Part shown: positions 1-9,156 of the stretch, one piece after another
Position numbering within the stretch: the stretch's first letter is position 1
Layout: every line of letters starts with the position of its first letter
Source: JAZSNL01 sp045536365
GTDB lineage: Bacteria > Bacillota_I > Bacilli_A > ML615J-28 > CAG-313
Length of the DNA: 64,000 nt
Assembly (NCBI GenBank): GCA_045536365.1
Contig: JAZSNL010000010.1
Span: 59,716 to 123,715, forward strand
Direction: 5' to 3'
Position numbers and translations under genes: made by a program
Notes under the pieces: model-generated
The model's input: only the letters and a program-made list of their open reading frames with translations
Databases searched by the model: none
What the model was told of the DNA's origin: nothing

Positions 1-880
1 TTTAACACCTAATGATGTATTAGTGTTAAATGATACGAAGGTATTACCATCTAGAATATATGGAAATAAGGTAGATACTGATGCTTTTATTGAACTTTTA
101 TTATTAAAAGAAATAGATAAAAATATCTGGAAAACATTAGTCAGACCTGCTAGGAGAGTAAAAGAGGGAACTATTGTTTCATTTAATTCTGGCCTTCTCC
201 TTGCAAAATGTATAGGTGTAGGAGAAGATGGAGAAAGAATATTTGAGATGATTTATGAAGGTATTTTTCTTGAAATATTAGAACAAATCGGTCAAATGCC
301 CCTTCCTCCATATATACATGAAAAATTAGAAGATGGTAGTAGATATCAAACTGTTTACGCAAATGAATATGGTAGCGCTGCTGCTCCTACTGCAGGGCTT
401 CATTTCACAAAAGAGTTGTTGGAAAAGATTAAAAACAAGGGTGTTACAGTTTGTTATGTAACATTACATGTTGGTTTAGGAACGTTTAGACCGGTTATGG
501 TAGACAATATTGAAGATCATCATATGCATAGTGAAACGTATCATATGACTCAAGAAACAGCTGATATTTTAAATAAAGCTAAGGAAGAAAAGAGAAGAAT
601 TATTAGTGTGGGAACTACTTCAACTAGAACTTTAGAGAGTATTTATAGTAAGTATAATACGTTTAAAGAAGTAATGGAAGACACAAATATTTTTATTTAT
701 CCTCCTTATAAATTTAAAGCTGTTGATGCTTTAATAACTAATTTTCATTTGCCTAAGTCTACTTTAATAATGTTAGTTAGTGCTCTTGCTGGAAAAGAAA
801 ATATTATGAATGCTTATAATGAAGCGGTTGAATTAGAGTATAGATTCTTTTCTTTCGGGGATGCAATGTTTATAAAATAG
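1..880 (+). CDS. queA: S-adenosylmethionine:tRNA ribosyltransferase-isomerase, 5' truncated by window
   Basis: QueA transfers and isomerises the ribosyl part of S-adenosylmethionine onto preQ1 in the wobble position of GUN-anticodon tRNAs, giving epoxyqueuosine. The reading frame is open from base 2 (LTPNDVLVLNDTKVLPSRIYG), which corresponds to about residue 50 of a full QueA, so the start lies upstream of the window. Family motifs are visible: RPARRVKEG near base 130, the AAPTAGLHFT block near base 380, and the C-terminal LITNFHLPKSTLIMLVSA block near base 735. The gene ends in TAG just before a hairpin terminator. Its AGG codon in RPARR reads as the conserved Arg, which argues against AGG reassignment here. 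Identification is firm. Confidence 0.96.
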   Translation, partial: LTPNDVLVLNDTKVLPSRIYGNKVDTDAFIELLLLKEIDKNIWKTLVRPARRVKEGTIVSFNSGLLLAKCIGVGEDGERIFEMIYEGIFLEILEQIGQMPLPPYIHEKLEDGSRYQTVYANEYGSAAAPTAGLHFTKELLEKIKNKGVTVCYVTLHVGLGTFRPVMVDNIEDHHMHSETYHMTQETADILNKAKEEKRRIISVGTTSTRTLESIYSKYNTFKEVMEDTNIFIYPPYKFKAVDALITNFHLPKSTLIMLVSALAGKENIMNAYNEAVELEYRFFSFGDAMFIK

Positions 881-900
881 GAAATAATCGATAATTAAAA

Positions 901-940
901 AAGAGTTGATTTTTGAAAAGATTAACTCTTTTTTCTTTTT
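901..940 (+). terminator. intrinsic terminator of queA
   Basis: Arms 902-910 (agagttgat) and 921-929 (attaactct) pair with one G-U, and a T-rich run follows. It separates queA from the glycogen genes. Confidence 0.85.
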
Positions 941-962
941 TACAAACAAAAATAAAATAATA

Positions 963-971
963 TGGTATAAT
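963..971 (+). promoter_or_regulatory. extended -10 promoter of the glycogen operon
   Basis: TGgTATAAT is an extended -10 element 21 bases before the glgB ATG. The nearest -35-like hexamer (tttaca, 939-944) is 21 bases away, too far for a normal spacer, so recognition would rest on the TG extension. Confidence 0.6.
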
Positions 972-992
972 ATGTTAAAAGGGACGATTATT

Positions 993-2846
993 ATGAATGA
1001 AAAGAAAAACATAAATGAACAAGGAATATATTATTTTCATCAAGGTACTAATTATCACTCATATGAATTATTAGGATCTCATTATACAAAAGAAGCTACA
1101 ACATTCCGTGTTTGGGCACCAAATGCGAAAATTGTGAGTGTTGTTGGTCCATTTAATAATTGGGATACTAGAACACATGTAATGACAAAGATTACTAATG
1201 AGGGTTTATGGGAAATAACAATACCAGGAATTGAAGAATATTCAAGTTATCAATATGCAATTGTAACTAAAAGAAAAAAGTTGATTTTTAAATCTGATCC
1301 TTATGCCTTCCATAGTGAATTAAGACCTGGAAGATGTAGTAAAGTAGTAGACATTAATAATTTTGTATTTACTGATCAAGAGTGGATGAAGAATAGACCT
1401 AATAAACAATCTCATCATTCTCCGATCAATATTTATGAAATGCATTTGGGATCTTGGAGAAGATATCCTGATGGATCTGTATTTAGTTATCAAAAGATTG
1501 CAGAAGAGGTATGCGAATATTGTAATAAAATGGGATATACTCATATTGAATTAATGCCGATATCAGAATATCCATATGATCCTTCTTGGGGTTATCAAGT
1601 AACTGGATTTTTCTCAATTAATTCAAGATATGGAACTCCCCTTGATTTTAAGAAATTTGTTGATATTTGTCATAATAATAATATTGGGGTTATCGTCGAT
1701 TGGGTTCCTGGTCATTTTACTAAAGATGAACATGGATTGATTGAATTTGATGGAAAGTGTTTATATGAGCATTCTGATCCTTTTAGAAAAGAACATGAAG
1801 GATGGGGAACAAGAATATTTGATTATGGAAGAAATGAAATTCAATGTTTTCTTGTTTCTAGTGTAATGTATCTTTTAAAAGAATATCATATAGATGGTAT
1901 TAGAGTTGATGCGGTGTCATCAATGTTATATTTAGATTATTGTCGTGAGGAAGGTAAATGGAGACCTAATTCACAAGGTACAAATATTAATTTAGAAGCT
2001 GTTGCTTTTATTCAGAAAACAAATGGGGTTATTCATCAAGCATATCCAGATGTAATTATGATAGCTGAGGAATCTTCAGCGTTTCCTAAAATTACTGCTC
2101 CTACGGAGTATGGAGGATTAGGGTTTAATTACAAGTGGAATATGGGTTGGATGAATGATACGTTAGAATATGTAAAAAAAGATCCAATATATAGACAATA
2201 TTGTCATGATAAAATTACTTTTCAAATGTCATATATTTTCTCTGAAAATTATATACTTGCTTTAAGTCATGATGAAGTTGTTCATATGAAGGGTTCTTTA
2301 ATTAATAAAATGCCTGGTTCTTATGAACAAAAGTTTGCAGGTGTTAGAACTTATTTGTTATATCAAATGACTCATCCTGGTAAGAAATTATTATTTATGG
2401 GTGGAGAGTTTGGCCAATTTAGTGAATGGAATGAATCAAAAGAACTAGATTGGAGTGTTCTTGGTTATGAAAAGCATCAACAATTACAATATTTTAATTC
2501 TAAGTTAAATCATTTATATAAAACAGAAAAAGCATTATATGTAAATGATTATGATTGGAATGGCTTTAATTGGTTGGTGGTTAATGATAACGGGCATAAT
2601 GTTTTTGCTTATGAAAGAAAAGAAGGATTAGATAGATTAATTGTTATATTGAATTTTTCTTTCTCTTATTGGGCTAAATATGAAATGCCACTTGAAGATG
2701 GGCTTTATGAGGTAGTATTATCAAGTGATGAATATGAATTTGGTGGATACTCTTCATTAAAAAATAAAAAATATAAAGTGCAAAATGGTCGATTAACAAT
2801 TGACTTACCTGCAATAGCAGGAATAATTTTAAGGAAGGTAAAGTAA
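993..2846 (+). CDS. glgB: 1,4-alpha-glucan branching enzyme
   Basis: GlgB moves alpha-1,4 oligoglucan chains to alpha-1,6 positions and so creates the branches of glycogen. The 617-residue protein has an N-terminal CBM48 domain (about residues 30-120, ATTFRVWAPNA...NNWD) and a GH13 barrel. The catalytic Asp is in GIRVDAV (about residue 305), the acid Glu in AEESSAF (about 358), and the transition-state His-Asp in LSHDEVVH (about 425). I chose the ATG at 993 because an upstream TTG in frame lies inside the queA terminator. A purine-rich AAAAGGGA precedes the ATG. The stop is 2 bases before glgC, so the genes are cotranscribed. Length and motifs are normal for the short bacterial form. Confidence 0.96.
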   Translation: MNEKKNINEQGIYYFHQGTNYHSYELLGSHYTKEATTFRVWAPNAKIVSVVGPFNNWDTRTHVMTKITNEGLWEITIPGIEEYSSYQYAIVTKRKKLIFKSDPYAFHSELRPGRCSKVVDINNFVFTDQEWMKNRPNKQSHHSPINIYEMHLGSWRRYPDGSVFSYQKIAEEVCEYCNKMGYTHIELMPISEYPYDPSWGYQVTGFFSINSRYGTPLDFKKFVDICHNNNIGVIVDWVPGHFTKDEHGLIEFDGKCLYEHSDPFRKEHEGWGTRIFDYGRNEIQCFLVSSVMYLLKEYHIDGIRVDAVSSMLYLDYCREEGKWRPNSQGTNINLEAVAFIQKTNGVIHQAYPDVIMIAEESSAFPKITAPTEYGGLGFNYKWNMGWMNDTLEYVKKDPIYRQYCHDKITFQMSYIFSENYILALSHDEVVHMKGSLINKMPGSYEQKFAGVRTYLLYQMTHPGKKLLFMGGEFGQFSEWNESKELDWSVLGYEKHQQLQYFNSKLNHLYKTEKALYVNDYDWNGFNWLVVNDNGHNVFAYERKEGLDRLIVILNFSFSYWAKYEMPLEDGLYEVVLSSDEYEFGGYSSLKNKKYKVQNGRLTIDLPAIAGIILRKVK

Positions 2847-2848
2847 TT

Positions 2849-4048
2849 ATGTACAATCGTAAAAAGTGTGTTGCAATGTTATTGGCAGGTGGACAAGGTA
2901 GTAGATTATTAGCATTGACAACAAAAATCGCTAAGCCAGCAGTTTCTTTTGGTGCAAAGTATCGTATTATCGACTTTACATTATCAAATTGTATTAATTC
3001 AAAGATTGATACTGTTGGTGTTTTAACACAATATCAACCATTAATTCTTAATGAATATATTGGTAACGGACAACCATGGGATTTAGACAGAACATTTGGT
3101 GGAGTTCACATTCTTCCACCTTATCAAGCAAAGGATCGTACTGATTGGTATAAAGGTACTGCTAATGCTATTTATCAAAATTTAGGTTTCATTGAAAATT
3201 ATAATCCAGATCATGTTTTAGTATTATCAGGGGACCATATTTATAAAATGGATTATAATTTAATGTTAAATTATCATATTAAAAGTGATGCTGATTGTAC
3301 TATTGCGGTACTTGAAGTTCCTTTTGAAGAAGCTAGTAGATTTGGTATTATGAATACTGATGAAAATAATCAAATTGTTGAATTTGAAGAAAAGCCTAAA
3401 GTTCCTAAGAGCAATAAGGCTTCAATGGGTATTTATATTTTCAAAACTGAAGTTCTTGCAAAATATTTAAGAGAAGATGCAGAAGATCCTAAATCAAGTA
3501 ATGACTTTGGTAAAAACATTATTCCTAATATGTTAAATACTGGTCGTAAGATGATGGCATACCCATTTAAAGGTTATTGGAAAGATGTAGGTACTATTCA
3601 AAGTTTATGGGAAGCTAACCAAGATTTAATTGGTGAAGAACCTGCATTTGATATTTATAATCCATATTGGAAAATTCATTCTCGTAATATTGGTATTGAA
3701 CCTCAATATATTGCAAAAGGTGCTGTTATTACTAATTCATTATTAAGTGGTGGTTCTGAAATTGAAGGTACTATTATTAATAGTGTTATCGGTTCTAAAG
3801 TAAAGGTTAAAAAAGGTGCTATAATTAAAGATAGTGTTATTTTCTCTAATGTTGTTGTTGAAGAAAATAGTGTTGTTAATTATAGTATTATTGATGAAAA
3901 TGTTCAAATCGGAGCTAATGCGGTAGTTGGTGAAGATAAAGAACTTGGAAAAGGCATTGCGGTAGTTGGTCGTGGTGTTATTGTTGAAGCAGGAGCAAGT
4001 GTTGCTGCTGGTGCAAATATTGAAGAAAATGTAAAGAAGGAGAAATAA
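2849..4048 (+). CDS. glgC: glucose-1-phosphate adenylyltransferase (ADP-glucose pyrophosphorylase)
   Basis: GlgC makes ADP-glucose from glucose-1-phosphate and ATP, the committed step of glycogen synthesis. The 399-residue protein has the N-terminal nucleotidyltransferase loop MLAGGQGSRL, the KPAVSFGAKYRIIDF substrate block, LSGDHIYKMDY (metal/nucleotide site) and a C-terminal left-handed beta-helix (about residues 290-390) of hexapeptide-like repeats. The loop reads GSRLLALT where GTRLxPLT is commoner. It is followed one base later by glgD, and in Bacilli the GlgC and GlgD subunits usually act together. The ribosome site is the purine run AAGGAAGG at the end of glgB. Confidence 0.96.
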   Translation: MYNRKKCVAMLLAGGQGSRLLALTTKIAKPAVSFGAKYRIIDFTLSNCINSKIDTVGVLTQYQPLILNEYIGNGQPWDLDRTFGGVHILPPYQAKDRTDWYKGTANAIYQNLGFIENYNPDHVLVLSGDHIYKMDYNLMLNYHIKSDADCTIAVLEVPFEEASRFGIMNTDENNQIVEFEEKPKVPKSNKASMGIYIFKTEVLAKYLREDAEDPKSSNDFGKNIIPNMLNTGRKMMAYPFKGYWKDVGTIQSLWEANQDLIGEEPAFDIYNPYWKIHSRNIGIEPQYIAKGAVITNSLLSGGSEIEGTIINSVIGSKVKVKKGAIIKDSVIFSNVVVEENSVVNYSIIDENVQIGANAVVGEDKELGKGIAVVGRGVIVEAGASVAAGANIEENVKKEK

Positions 4049-4049
4049 G

Positions 4050-5162
4050 ATGAACGCATTTGGTATTATTTTTTCTCATATTCAAAGTGAAGGTATTGAC
4101 GCAATAGCTCGTAAAAGAACAGTAGCTTCTATTCCATTTGGTGGAAGATATCGTTTAATTGACTTTGCACTTTCTAATATTGTTAGTGCTGATATTGTTA
4201 ATGTTGGTGTTATTGCTCAAAAGAATTATCAATCTTTAATGGATCATGTTGGTTCTGGTAAAGATTGGGATTTATCAAGACGTAATGGTGGTTTATTAGT
4301 ATTTCCTCCTTTTGGTAATTATAAGAGTGATTTTATTTATAATAATCGTTTAAGTTCTTTAAAAAGTATTATTGGATTTATTACTAAATCAAAAGAAGAT
4401 ATTGCGGTATTAATGGATACTGATAGTGTTAATACTGTTGATTTAAGTGAAGCTATTCAACAACATATTGATAATAATGCTGATATTACAATGGTATATG
4501 TTAAAGATAAAGGTCATGATTTAGTTGGTAATTTACAATTTGATGTTGATGATAATAAACGTATTAAGAATGCTACTATTTATCGTGAATATCAAGAAGA
4601 TGCAAAAGTTGGAATTAATATTTGGATTGTTAATCGTCAATTACTTGTTAGTTTATTAGATGATGCTGTTCAGTATAATTATTCAAGTTTTGAACAAGAT
4701 ATTATTATGAAGAATTGTAACACATTAAAAATTTATGGATATGAATATGATGGTATTTATATGCATATTAGCACAATGGAAAATTACTTTAAAAATAATA
4801 TGTTATTACTAGATAAAGATGTAAGAACTGCTTTATTCCAACAAGATGATCATCGAATTTATACAAAAGTTCGTGATTCTACTCCTACAAGATATGGTAA
4901 TGGAGCTGTTGTAGAAAATAGTTTTATTGCTGATGGATGTGAAATTGAAGGAAAAGTTGTTAATAGTATTTTATTTAGAGGTGTTAAAGTAGGTAAAGGT
5001 ACTGTTATTAAAGATTCTATTTTAATGCAAGATTCTATTATTGGTAATAATGTTAAATTAAATTGTGTGATTACTGATAAAAATGTTACTGTAAGAGATC
5101 GTAATAATTTATCAGGTTGTGAAAAATTACCTTATTATTTAGGTAAAAATACAATGGTATAG
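4050..5162 (+). CDS. glgD: GlgD, regulatory-type subunit of ADP-glucose pyrophosphorylase
   Basis: This 370-residue paralogue of GlgC keeps the fold but not the catalytic loop: the N-terminus reads NAFGIIFSHIQSEGIDAIARKRTVASIPFGGRYRLIDFALSN in the region where GlgC has GGxGxRL, so it lacks the glycine-rich pyrophosphorylase loop. Family knowledge says GlgD forms a heterotetramer with GlgC and raises its activity. The C-terminal third again has beta-helix hexapeptides. It starts one base after the glgC stop; AAGGAG of the glgC tail is its ribosome site. Confidence 0.93.
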   Translation: MNAFGIIFSHIQSEGIDAIARKRTVASIPFGGRYRLIDFALSNIVSADIVNVGVIAQKNYQSLMDHVGSGKDWDLSRRNGGLLVFPPFGNYKSDFIYNNRLSSLKSIIGFITKSKEDIAVLMDTDSVNTVDLSEAIQQHIDNNADITMVYVKDKGHDLVGNLQFDVDDNKRIKNATIYREYQEDAKVGINIWIVNRQLLVSLLDDAVQYNYSSFEQDIIMKNCNTLKIYGYEYDGIYMHISTMENYFKNNMLLLDKDVRTALFQQDDHRIYTKVRDSTPTRYGNGAVVENSFIADGCEIEGKVVNSILFRGVKVGKGTVIKDSILMQDSIIGNNVKLNCVITDKNVTVRDRNNLSGCEKLPYYLGKNTMV

Positions 5163-5174
5163 GAGATAATAATT

Positions 5175-6623
5175 ATGTCTAAAAAAATTGCTTTTGTAGC
5201 ATCTGAATGTCAACCTTTTTTCGCATCAGGTGGTTTAGGTGATGTTATTGGTTCATTACCAAGCCGTATTGTTAAAGAAGGAGCAGATGATTTAGAAGTT
5301 TCTGTCTTTTTACCACTTTATTCAAGTATGACAGCAGGTTATCGTAATAAATTAGTTTATGTTGGTCAAATAGATGTTCAATTATCATGGAGAAAACAAT
5401 ATTGTGGTATTTATAAATATGAAAATAAGGGTGTTTCTTATTATTTCATTGATAATGAATATTATTTTAAACGTAATAGTTTTTATGGATATTATGATGA
5501 TGCGGAAAGATTTGCTTTCTTTAGTAAAGCAGTAATCGATGTAATGTTATTCTTAAATGAAGTTCCTAGTATTATTCATACTCATGATTGGCAAACTGCA
5601 TTAGTATCAATTTATTTAAGAACTTTATATTATAATTATCCTGAATTTAAAGATGTTAAAACTATCTTTACTATTCATAACATCGAATATCAAGGAAAGT
5701 ATTCTTTTGATGAAGATATTATTTCTGATGTATTTGGTATTTCAATGTTTAATGCAGATATTTTAGAATATCGTGGTACTATTAACTTAATGAAAGGTGC
5801 AATGGAAGCTGCTAATTATGTTACTACAGTAAGTCCTAGTTATGCGGAAGAGATTTTAACTCCTGAATATGCACATGGATTAGAATATGAAGTAAGAAGA
5901 GTTAAAGAAGAAGGAAAACTTGTTGGTATTTTAAATGGTATTGATAAGAATTTCTATAATCCTTTAAAGGATAAAGCTTTATTTGCTAATTATAATCGTA
6001 AAGATTTTTCTAATAAGGTAGTTAATAAAGTAGAATTACAAAAAATGTTAAATTTACCAGTTGATGAAAATATTCCTTTAATCGGTATGGTTACAAGATT
6101 AGTAGCTCATAAGGGATTAGATATTGTTAAAGATGCTTTAGAAAGTATTTTAAATGAAAAAGTACAATTTGTTGTATTAGGAACTGGAGATTCTTATTAC
6201 GAAGGTTTCTTTAAAGATATGGAATATAAATATGGTAATAAATTAAAAACTATTGTGGCATTTAATCAAGATTTATCAAGAAAAATTTATGCAGCTTCTG
6301 ATATTTTCTTAATGCCATCTAAATCAGAACCATGTGGTCTTGCACAAATGATCGCATCACGTTATGGTTCTATTCCGCTAGTAAGAGAAACTGGTGGATT
6401 AAAAGATAGTATTAAAGACTTTAATACTGGTAAAGGTAATGGTTATACATTTGCAGGATTTGAAGGACATGTTTTATATGAAACAGTTCATCGTGCATTA
6501 ACTGATTACGAAGATATCGAAGAATGGTATGAAAAAGTTAAGAAAGTAATGAGCGTAGACTTTGGCTGGAGTGCAAGTGCGAAAGTTTATGTTAAGTTAT
6601 ATAAAAAGATATTAGATAAATAG
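5175..6623 (+). CDS. glgA: glycogen synthase (GT5, ADP-glucose dependent)
   Basis: GlgA extends alpha-1,4-glucan with ADP-glucose. The 482-residue protein shows the two Rossmann halves of GT-B enzymes: N-terminal SGGLGDVIGSLP, HTHDWQTALV (about residues 136-145), TIHNIEYQG and, in the second half, the acid-pair region PSKSEPCGLAQMIASRYG (about residues 381-398) and GGLKDS. The loop usually written KxGGL reads ASGGL here (residues 17-21), so the Lys that contacts ADP-glucose in the E. coli enzyme is Ala. The gene lies 12 bases after glgD with an AGGAG site. Confidence 0.95.
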   Translation: MSKKIAFVASECQPFFASGGLGDVIGSLPSRIVKEGADDLEVSVFLPLYSSMTAGYRNKLVYVGQIDVQLSWRKQYCGIYKYENKGVSYYFIDNEYYFKRNSFYGYYDDAERFAFFSKAVIDVMLFLNEVPSIIHTHDWQTALVSIYLRTLYYNYPEFKDVKTIFTIHNIEYQGKYSFDEDIISDVFGISMFNADILEYRGTINLMKGAMEAANYVTTVSPSYAEEILTPEYAHGLEYEVRRVKEEGKLVGILNGIDKNFYNPLKDKALFANYNRKDFSNKVVNKVELQKMLNLPVDENIPLIGMVTRLVAHKGLDIVKDALESILNEKVQFVVLGTGDSYYEGFFKDMEYKYGNKLKTIVAFNQDLSRKIYAASDIFLMPSKSEPCGLAQMIASRYGSIPLVRETGGLKDSIKDFNTGKGNGYTFAGFEGHVLYETVHRALTDYEDIEEWYEKVKKVMSVDFGWSASAKVYVKLYKKILDK

Positions 6624-6632
6624 GTGATTGAC

Positions 6633-9059
6633 ATGAATCGTATTAGCAACCAAGCGAGCGAAGTAAAAATAAAAATTGAGGAAAAATTATCAAAATATTT
6701 TGGTGTTACTCCAAGTGATGCCTCTACTGACCAAATGTATAAAGCAGTAGTAATGACAATATTAGATATATTGCTAGAAAAGAAAAAACAATTCAATCGC
6801 AAGGTGAAAGAAACTAAGGCTAAAAGAATATATTATTTATGCATGGAATTTTTAATGGGCCGAAGTTTAAAAAATAATTTATATAATTTAGACCTTGTTG
6901 AAAGCTATAAACAAGTATTAAAAGAATATGGTCTTGAATTAAATGATCTTTATGAACATGAACCAGATGCTGGTTTAGGTAATGGAGGTTTAGGAAGACT
7001 TGCTGCTTGTTTTTTAGATGCCTTATCATCATTAGAATATCCAGCTACAGGTTTTTCAATTCGTTATGAATATGGTTTATTTAAACAAAAAATCGTAGAT
7101 GGTTGGCAAACAGAAATGCCAGATGTATGGTTACCTGGAGGAGAAGTTTGGCTTGTTCCTCGAAGTGATAGAGTTTTAACTGTTCGCTTTGGTGGATGGG
7201 TAGAAGAAAAGTTTGTTGATGGTAAAATGAAAGTTGAATATCATGATTCAAAAATAGTAGAAGCTATGCCTTATGATATGTTAGTATCAGGTGGGGATAG
7301 TGAAGCTGTATCAACTCTTCGTTTATGGAAATCAAGAACAACTTCACAATTTGATATGAAATCATTCTCTCAAGGTGATTATTTTAAATCATTAAAAGAA
7401 GCAAATGAAGCTGATTTAATTTCTAAAGTATTATATCCATCAGATGATCATTCTGAAGGTAAAACATTAAGATTAAAACAACAATATTTCTTAGTAAGTG
7501 CATCTATTCAAAATATCGTTAATGATCATATTAAACGATATGGAGATTTACACACATTACCAGATAAAGCTGCTATTCATATTAATGATACTCATCCTGC
7601 TTTATGTATTCCTGAATTAATGAGAATTCTTATGGATGATCATGGATTTGGATGGGAGGAAGCTTGGGATGTTGTAAATAGAACTGTTGCGTATACTAAT
7701 CATACTGTATTAGTAGAAGCGTTAGAATCTTGGAATCAAGATTTAATTAGAAGACAACTACCTAGAATAGATCAAATATTAATGGAAATTAACCGTCGCT
7801 GGACAGCTGATTTATGGAATAAATACCCTGGTGATTGGGATAAAATTAATCGAATGTCAGTTATTTCTAATAACTATGTAAAAATGGCAAACTTAAGTGT
7901 TATGGCAGGTCATAGTGTAAATGGTGTTTCTGCATTACATAGTGATATTATTAAAAGAAGTATCTTCAATGATTTTTATCAATTAACACCTGAAAAGTTT
8001 ACTAATGTAACTAATGGTATCGCACATAGAAGATGGTTAGCTCAATCTAATCCAAGATTATCTAAATTATTAGATGAAACTATTGGACATGGATGGTATA
8101 AAGATGCTTCTTTATTAAAGAAATTTAATAGTTATCAAAATGATGAAAAAGTATTAAAAGAATTAATAAAGATTAAACATGAAAATAAAGAAGATTTTGC
8201 AGAATTATTATATAAAAAACAAGGAAAAGTTATTGATCCATCATCTAGATTTGATGTTCATGTAAAAAGATTACATGAATATAAACGTCAATTACTAAAT
8301 GTATTAAAGATAATTAGTTTATATAATAAAATAAAAGAAAACCCTAACTGCGATATGGCACCTCAAACATTTATTTTTGGTGCAAAAGCAGCTCCAGGTT
8401 ATTATGTTGCAAAAGAAATTATTGAATTAATAAACTATATCTCTAAAGATATAGATCAAAATCCGGCTATTAAAGCTAAATTAAATGTTGTATTTATTGA
8501 AGATTATTGTGTATCAATGGCTGAAAAATTAATGCCAGCAAGTGAAATTTCTCAACAAATTTCTCTTGCAGGTAAAGAAGCAAGTGGAACAGGTAATATG
8601 AAATTTATGATTAATGGTGCTGTTACATTTGGTACAATGGATGGAGCTAATGTTGAAATTTGTGATGCAGTAGGTCCGGATAATATCTTTATTTTCGGTA
8701 TGAGTGCACAAGAAGTTGAAAATTTATGGAAGAATGGATATAATTCTACATATTACTATAACAATAGTTTAGAACTAAAGAAAATTATTGTAACATTAAA
8801 ACGTGGCTTTGCTGGTAAGAGTTTTGAAAATATTGCAAATTACTTATTAACAAATCATGGTATTGCAGACCAATACATGTGTTTAGCAGACTTTGAAAAT
8901 TATATGGAAATTCATAATTTAATGGATGAAACATATAAAGATCAAATGAAGTTTGCAAAAATGTCATTAATTAACATAAGTGAAGCTGGTCGATTTGCAG
9001 CTGATAGAAGCATAAAAGAATATGCTGAAAGAATTTGGAAATTAACTGCTGTAAAATAA
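6633..9059 (+). CDS. glgP: glycogen/maltodextrin phosphorylase
   Basis: GlgP releases glucose-1-phosphate from glycogen using pyridoxal phosphate and inorganic phosphate. The 808-residue protein has the GT35 hallmarks: LGNGGLGRLAACFLDSxxT-type block (GLGNGGLGRLAACFLDALSS), INDTHPALCIPELMR, TNGIAHRRWL, and the cofactor motif EASGTGNMKFMINGA with the Schiff-base Lys at about residue 654. I chose ATG 6633; an in-frame GTG at 6624 sits within the TAGGTGAT ribosome site. It starts 9 bases after glgA, so the operon holds both synthesis and breakdown functions. Confidence 0.96.
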   Translation: MNRISNQASEVKIKIEEKLSKYFGVTPSDASTDQMYKAVVMTILDILLEKKKQFNRKVKETKAKRIYYLCMEFLMGRSLKNNLYNLDLVESYKQVLKEYGLELNDLYEHEPDAGLGNGGLGRLAACFLDALSSLEYPATGFSIRYEYGLFKQKIVDGWQTEMPDVWLPGGEVWLVPRSDRVLTVRFGGWVEEKFVDGKMKVEYHDSKIVEAMPYDMLVSGGDSEAVSTLRLWKSRTTSQFDMKSFSQGDYFKSLKEANEADLISKVLYPSDDHSEGKTLRLKQQYFLVSASIQNIVNDHIKRYGDLHTLPDKAAIHINDTHPALCIPELMRILMDDHGFGWEEAWDVVNRTVAYTNHTVLVEALESWNQDLIRRQLPRIDQILMEINRRWTADLWNKYPGDWDKINRMSVISNNYVKMANLSVMAGHSVNGVSALHSDIIKRSIFNDFYQLTPEKFTNVTNGIAHRRWLAQSNPRLSKLLDETIGHGWYKDASLLKKFNSYQNDEKVLKELIKIKHENKEDFAELLYKKQGKVIDPSSRFDVHVKRLHEYKRQLLNVLKIISLYNKIKENPNCDMAPQTFIFGAKAAPGYYVAKEIIELINYISKDIDQNPAIKAKLNVVFIEDYCVSMAEKLMPASEISQQISLAGKEASGTGNMKFMINGAVTFGTMDGANVEICDAVGPDNIFIFGMSAQEVENLWKNGYNSTYYYNNSLELKKIIVTLKRGFAGKSFENIANYLLTNHGIADQYMCLADFENYMEIHNLMDETYKDQMKFAKMSLINISEAGRFAADRSIKEYAERIWKLTAVK

Positions 9060-9082
9060 TTAATACTTATAGATTTAATGTT

Positions 9083-9112
9083 TTGACATTTTATGCCAAA
9101 ATGTAGTATAAT
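9083..9112 (+). promoter_or_regulatory. sigma-A promoter of pfkA
   Basis: TTGACA (9083-9088), an 18-base spacer and TATAAT (9107-9112). No clear terminator follows glgP, so pfkA may also be read from the glg operon. Confidence 0.8.
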
Positions 9113-9156
9113 ATTTTGGAATTCACAAATTGACTTCAATGTAGGAGGAGTATATT

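Noticed and set aside
906..992. Upstream TTG start for glgB
   Set aside because: It lies in the queA terminator stem and upstream of the extended -10; ATG 993 gives the family N-terminus.
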